Of a stretch of 35,766 nt of DNA, positions 33,146-35,766 are shown piece by piece. The stretch spans positions 1-35,766 of the forward strand of contig JAILZF010000005.1 of assembly GCA_023512635.1 (NCBI GenBank), given 5' to 3'. A program made the position numbers and the translations under genes. The DNA is from Alicyclobacillus sp. (GTDB lineage Bacteria; Bacillota; Bacilli; Alicyclobacillales; Alicyclobacillaceae). Every line of letters starts with the position of its first letter. The stretch's first letter is position 1. The notes beneath the pieces are model-generated. The model had not been told where the DNA came from and ran no database searches. It saw only the letters and a list, made by a program, of their open reading frames with translations.

Positions 33146-33730
33146 TTGGTGCGTTGGATCATCACAATCGTTGTCTTGCTGGTGTTGGCGGGCTTGTACG
33201 TGTGGGCGTACCGCTACGCCCGCAAGCGCCAGCAGGCGTTTGAAGCCCAGTACAACGCGGCCAAAGAACGCCACGAGGTGTTTGTCTTGCATAAGCGGAT
33301 AGTCCGCGAACGCCCGAAAACAGGCTGGTTGCGCTTTATCCGCGTAAAGAACTACCAGGTCGTCGGGAGGGTCAACGTCTCCCAGGCAGTACGCGGCATC
33401 CAGCTGAACCGGATGCAGACCGTCACTTTCCACACCACCAAAGGCGAATATGACAAGATTCAGCCCAACCACCGCTACAAGATGGACATTGCCGGCGACT
33501 ACATCGGTTATGTGGTGGCGCCGCCCGCCAAGGGCAAAGGCAAAGACGCGGGCAAAGGCAAGGAGGCGGCCAAGGCCAAGGACAGCGGCACGCCAAAGGA
33601 CGCCGGCAAAAGCCGCGACAGGGGCAAGGGCAAGGAACCGGAACATGGAAAAAACTCCGCGAAAGCGGTCGCTGGCAAGGGCAAAGACAACGGGCAAGAG
33701 AAAGACCACGCCAAGGTGAAAAAACCGTAG
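33146..33730 (+). CDS. Membrane-anchored protein with Lys/Gly-rich repetitive tail
   Basis: A 194-residue protein in three parts. Residues 4-24 form one transmembrane anchor (IITIVVLLVLAGLYVWAY), followed by a basic helix. Residues about 45-125 form a beta-rich domain (VLHKRIVRERPKTGWLRF, VKNYQVVGRVNVSQ, TVTFHTTKGEYDKI). From about residue 128 to the end the protein is dominated by Lys, Gly, Ala and Asp/Glu, with repeated GKGK and KAK units and no order expected. I do not recognise a family. The start is TTG 33146 nine bases after GGGGG, or GTG 33149. The topology would place either the tail or the N-terminus outside; I cannot decide, though lysines after the anchor favour the cytoplasm for the body. 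Confidence 0.7.
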   Translation: MVRWIITIVVLLVLAGLYVWAYRYARKRQQAFEAQYNAAKERHEVFVLHKRIVRERPKTGWLRFIRVKNYQVVGRVNVSQAVRGIQLNRMQTVTFHTTKGEYDKIQPNHRYKMDIAGDYIGYVVAPPAKGKGKDAGKGKEAAKAKDSGTPKDAGKSRDRGKGKEPEHGKNSAKAVAGKGKDNGQEKDHAKVKKP

Positions 33731-33765
33731 ACTGTCGCGCTCGCCTCTGGCGGCGGAGACATGCT

Positions 33766-33784
33766 GCCCGGGCATGGCCCGGGC
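33766..33784 (+). terminator. Perfect GCCCGGGC hairpin after the Lys-rich gene
   Basis: GCCCGGGC (33766-33773), ATG, GCCCGGGC (33777-33784). Each arm is itself a palindrome, so the arms are both direct and inverted repeats. No T-run follows. Confidence 0.4.
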
Positions 33785-33914
33785 GGCCGTGTCTTGGGAG
33801 AACCCGTGCAAACGCCCGAGCGGCCGCATCCGCTTGATCAAGATGACATGTGCCCGCGCTGGTGCATACGCTGTGGTGACCGCGCGCCTACGTGCGGATG
33901 AGGAGGTCACACAG

Positions 33915-34703
33915 ATGCGTGTGCAAGGGAAAGGGCAATCGGGTTCACGGCCGAATCCGGCAGCCGCGCTGGCCCGCTTGACGGAAGCGGTGGCCCGCGG
34001 CCCAGCTCCCGGTGCTGTGAGCGGACGCCGGCGGGCCACCGCCCGTACAGTCGGCAGCGGACGCAAGCGCGTGCAGAGCAGGCCGGGGCATCGTCCAGCG
34101 GGATCGGCCAAGCGACCGGCGTCGGCCGCCGAACCCCTGCAGTTTCGCCAGCGGACGCCAGGGGATGACGAGTTTATCTTGCAATTGACCGAGAGCCAGG
34201 TCAGCCGCGCGCACCAGCAGGCGTTCAATCAGCCTTTTTCACGGGAGGTGTTTGCGCGCTACCTGAACGCTGGGGCACCTGTGGTGGTGGTGGAACGCGG
34301 CAAGCAGCGCATCGGCTATTACACCTACGTGATGGGGCCAGAAGGGATGTTGCACATCAACGCCCTGGTCATCCACCCGGCGCATCAGTCTGACGCCACC
34401 GGCAACCAGGTGATGGCACAGATTGAACGGCAAGCGGTGGCGTTAGGGGCCCAGGGAGTCCAACTGTTTGTCGAGGCGGACAACGTGAAGGCGGTTGAGT
34501 TTGTGCGCCGTCACGGATTCGTCGAGCGGTACCGGCTGGGACCGGGCGCAGTCTGCTTCCAAAAGGTGTTGAACAGCACCGGGGGGGCTGGCGCAGTGCC
34601 TGGCGTGCCAAGCTACGAGTGGGCTCCACCCGCCGCGGGCGGCGAACAAACGCCAGTTCGTGGGGGCGGCGGGGCTGTGCCGGGCGGGGCACAGGGGCTG
34701 TGA
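33915..34703 (+). CDS. GNAT-family acetyltransferase with basic N-terminal extension
   Basis: A 262-residue protein. Residues about 1-75 are a disordered Arg/Ala/Gly/Pro-rich basic region. Residues about 76-215 resemble a GNAT fold: FRQRTPGDDEFILQL opens the domain, VVVVERGKQRIGYYTY and MLHINALVIHPAHQSDATGNQVM form strand 4 and the acetyl-CoA loop, and LFVEADNVKAVEFVRRHGFVERYRL is the typical C-terminal GNAT segment. A Gly/Pro/Ala-rich tail ends the protein. ATG 33915 follows GAGGAGGTCACACAG; an in-frame start at 33774 lies in the preceding hairpin. The acceptor is unknown. The charged extension could bind nucleic acid or a protein partner. Confidence 0.75.
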   Translation: MRVQGKGQSGSRPNPAAALARLTEAVARGPAPGAVSGRRRATARTVGSGRKRVQSRPGHRPAGSAKRPASAAEPLQFRQRTPGDDEFILQLTESQVSRAHQQAFNQPFSREVFARYLNAGAPVVVVERGKQRIGYYTYVMGPEGMLHINALVIHPAHQSDATGNQVMAQIERQAVALGAQGVQLFVEADNVKAVEFVRRHGFVERYRLGPGAVCFQKVLNSTGGAGAVPGVPSYEWAPPAAGGEQTPVRGGGGAVPGGAQGL

Positions 34704-34732
34704 TGCAGCCTGTGCCAAAGCAGGTGCGGCCT

Positions 34733-34749
34733 GCCGCCACCTTGGCGGC
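34733..34749. terminator. Hairpin between the convergent GNAT and coiled-coil genes
   Basis: GCCGCCA (34733-34739), CCT, TGGCGGC (34743-34749): 7-bp perfect stem, 3-base loop, about 30 bases after the GNAT stop. No T-run. Confidence 0.35.
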
Positions 34750-34814
34750 TAGTTGGGCAGCGGTACGCCTGCCAGCCGGTTGGGCGTTCGCGGCGCCTGG
34801 CTTGTCCTGCGGGT

Positions 34815-34901
34815 GGACACAGGCTGGGGACAGGGTGGACAGGCTGCCGCCGCCGATCTCGGGGGATTCGCCACCAGGCCGTGACCGGCGGGGACAGGCT
34901 G
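34815..34901. repeat. Short repeated motif GGACAGGCTG
   Basis: Two exact copies (34837-34846 and 34892-34901) and one variant with two extra bases (34815-34826) lie just downstream of the minus-strand gene at 34912. Too short to assign a function. Confidence 0.3.
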
Positions 34902-34911
34902 GGGCTGTGCT

Positions 34912-35727
34912 TCAGGAGCGCTGCAGCGGTGGGGTACCGTTGGAAGTCGGGGTGCTGCGGCCAGATGGGGCCGCAGGTGAAGCAGGCGCAGCAGACCCTG
35001 CCTCGTGCCGTCCACTGCCCACCTCGGCACTGCGCGCATGTTCCAGCCGTTCCAGCAGGGCTTGCAACTGTGCGCGGATGTCCGCTTGGGCAGACGCCAG
35101 TTCTTCTTGCAAAGCTTCCAATTGTAAAAGGGCGTTGCGGGTGGCGCGCAGTTCGCGCCACAAGGCGGCTGTACGGTCGGCTGCAGAGACGCGCACGCGG
35201 CGTGGCTCCGGCGGGAGGGCTCGCACGTCTGCGGGCGCTGCAACGGGGGCTGGCGCGCGCGCGGACTCGGTTTGTACAGGCTTGCTAGGGGTGGCTGCGC
35301 GTGCCGCAGACTGCGGCGATGGCGCGGCTCCGGTTGCGCGCGGGCGATGGGACGCAGCCCGGCGTGCTAGGTCCCTGCGCATCGCGGATTGGCCGGTGTC
35401 TGGCAGGTTCCGGACGGAACGGGCATTGCGTGGGTTGCGCGGGCGGCCGGGCAGGTTGTCCGAAGGGTTATCGGTGAGCCCAGGGCGCAACGTGCGGGCG
35501 TTCAGGCGAGGGGACTCCCCTGACACGGTACCGGCCATGGCCAGCCCGCGCCGGGAGGTCGCCCGTGCGCGCGACAGCGACAGGCGGTTGGGGGTGCCTT
35601 CCCGGTGGCTGCCACCGCCTTCGCCTGCCTCGGCTTCAGCGTGCGCCCGCGCGCGGGTCTGTTGCAAGGCTTGGTTGTAGGCTTTGACTATCATCGGGAT
35701 CCACTTGAACCGCTCCAGCGAGGGCAT
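34912..35727 (-). CDS. Basic, largely disordered protein with C-terminal coiled coil
   Basis: A 271-residue protein from ATG 35727 with GGGAG upstream. The N-terminus (MPSLERFKWIPMIVKAYNQALQQ) looks ordered and helical. Residues about 25-165 are Arg/Ala/Pro/Ser-rich and should be disordered and strongly basic. About residues 180-235 form a helical heptad-like stretch (AALWRELRATRNALLQLEALQEELASAQADIRAQLQALLERLEHA), a likely coiled coil. The final 30 residues are Ser/Gly/Pro-rich. No membrane segment, signal peptide or known domain is seen. It may be a DNA- or RNA-associated or scaffold protein, but this is only a guess from composition. It converges on the GNAT gene; its promoter may lie beyond the window. 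Confidence 0.6.
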   Translation of the reverse strand: MPSLERFKWIPMIVKAYNQALQQTRARAHAEAEAGEGGGSHREGTPNRLSLSRARATSRRGLAMAGTVSGESPRLNARTLRPGLTDNPSDNLPGRPRNPRNARSVRNLPDTGQSAMRRDLARRAASHRPRATGAAPSPQSAARAATPSKPVQTESARAPAPVAAPADVRALPPEPRRVRVSAADRTAALWRELRATRNALLQLEALQEELASAQADIRAQLQALLERLEHARSAEVGSGRHEAGSAAPASPAAPSGRSTPTSNGTPPLQRS

Positions 35728-35766
35728 GGAACTCCCGTCCTTCCGGGCTGGTAAGTCTTTCTTTGC

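Noticed and set aside
34619-35680. 353-residue open frame on the plus strand
   Set aside because: It overlaps the GNAT gene end and is antisense to the better-supported gene at 34912-35727, with composition typical of a GC-rich shadow frame.

Overview
This is a GC-rich chromosomal stretch, most likely from a Gram-positive Bacillota and probably a thermophilic or acidophilic Alicyclobacillaceae-like lineage. That placement is an inference from four things: a SAM-I (S-box) riboswitch upstream of metX, a ydaO-type c-di-AMP riboswitch, a tenI-thiO-thiS-thiG order like that of Bacillus subtilis, and frequent GTG/TTG starts behind strong GGAGG-type ribosome binding sites. I see no tRNA, rRNA, CRISPR array, insertion sequence or phage gene. 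It reads as ordinary core genome with several unexplained regulatory leaders and small proteins.

Layout. (1) 252-2390: an M3-family metallopeptidase with proline/alanine-rich inserts. (2) 2434-5356, minus strand: the thiazole branch of thiamine synthesis (tenI, thiO, thiS, thiG), behind a structured leader with an intrinsic terminator but no recognisable TPP riboswitch. (3) 5801-9803: an SplB-like radical SAM protein, a ThiF/MoeB-type adenylyltransferase with a possibly structured 5' leader, and an MFS transporter. (4) 9836-10996, minus: the tRNA thiolase mnmA, divergent from (5) 11248-16442: glycolate oxidase glcE-glcF-glcD and a beta-hydroxyacid dehydrogenase resembling tartronate semialdehyde reductase. 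(6) 16520-18245: promoter, c-di-AMP riboswitch, a 54-residue ORF, a very strong hairpin, then a short 6-phosphogluconate dehydrogenase and a small membrane protein. (7) 18383-23224: an orphan 107-residue protein, a rhodanese sulfurtransferase, an M32 carboxypeptidase, a thioredoxin-like protein and an atypical acyl-CoA dehydrogenase. (8) 23241-26056, minus: a three-gene unit of nucleotidyltransferase, CDP-alcohol phosphotransferase and glycosyltransferase, probably for a polar lipid head group, surface polymer or compatible solute. (9) 26141-27759: SAM riboswitch and metX. (10) 28073-32953: long-chain acyl-CoA synthetase, folE (minus) and pcrA. (11) 33146-35727: three proteins with unusual low-complexity, strongly basic segments.

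Sulfur and thiamine chemistry recurs: ThiS and a ThiF-like activator, MnmA, a mercaptopyruvate-type sulfurtransferase and SAM-controlled metX. Glycolate oxidase plus a tartronate-semialdehyde-reductase-like enzyme suggests C2 acid use through glyoxylate, but no glyoxylate carboligase is in the window. The least explained parts are the c-di-AMP riboswitch feeding a tiny ORF, the thi-operon leader, the leader of the ThiF-like gene, and the basic low-complexity proteins at the right end.
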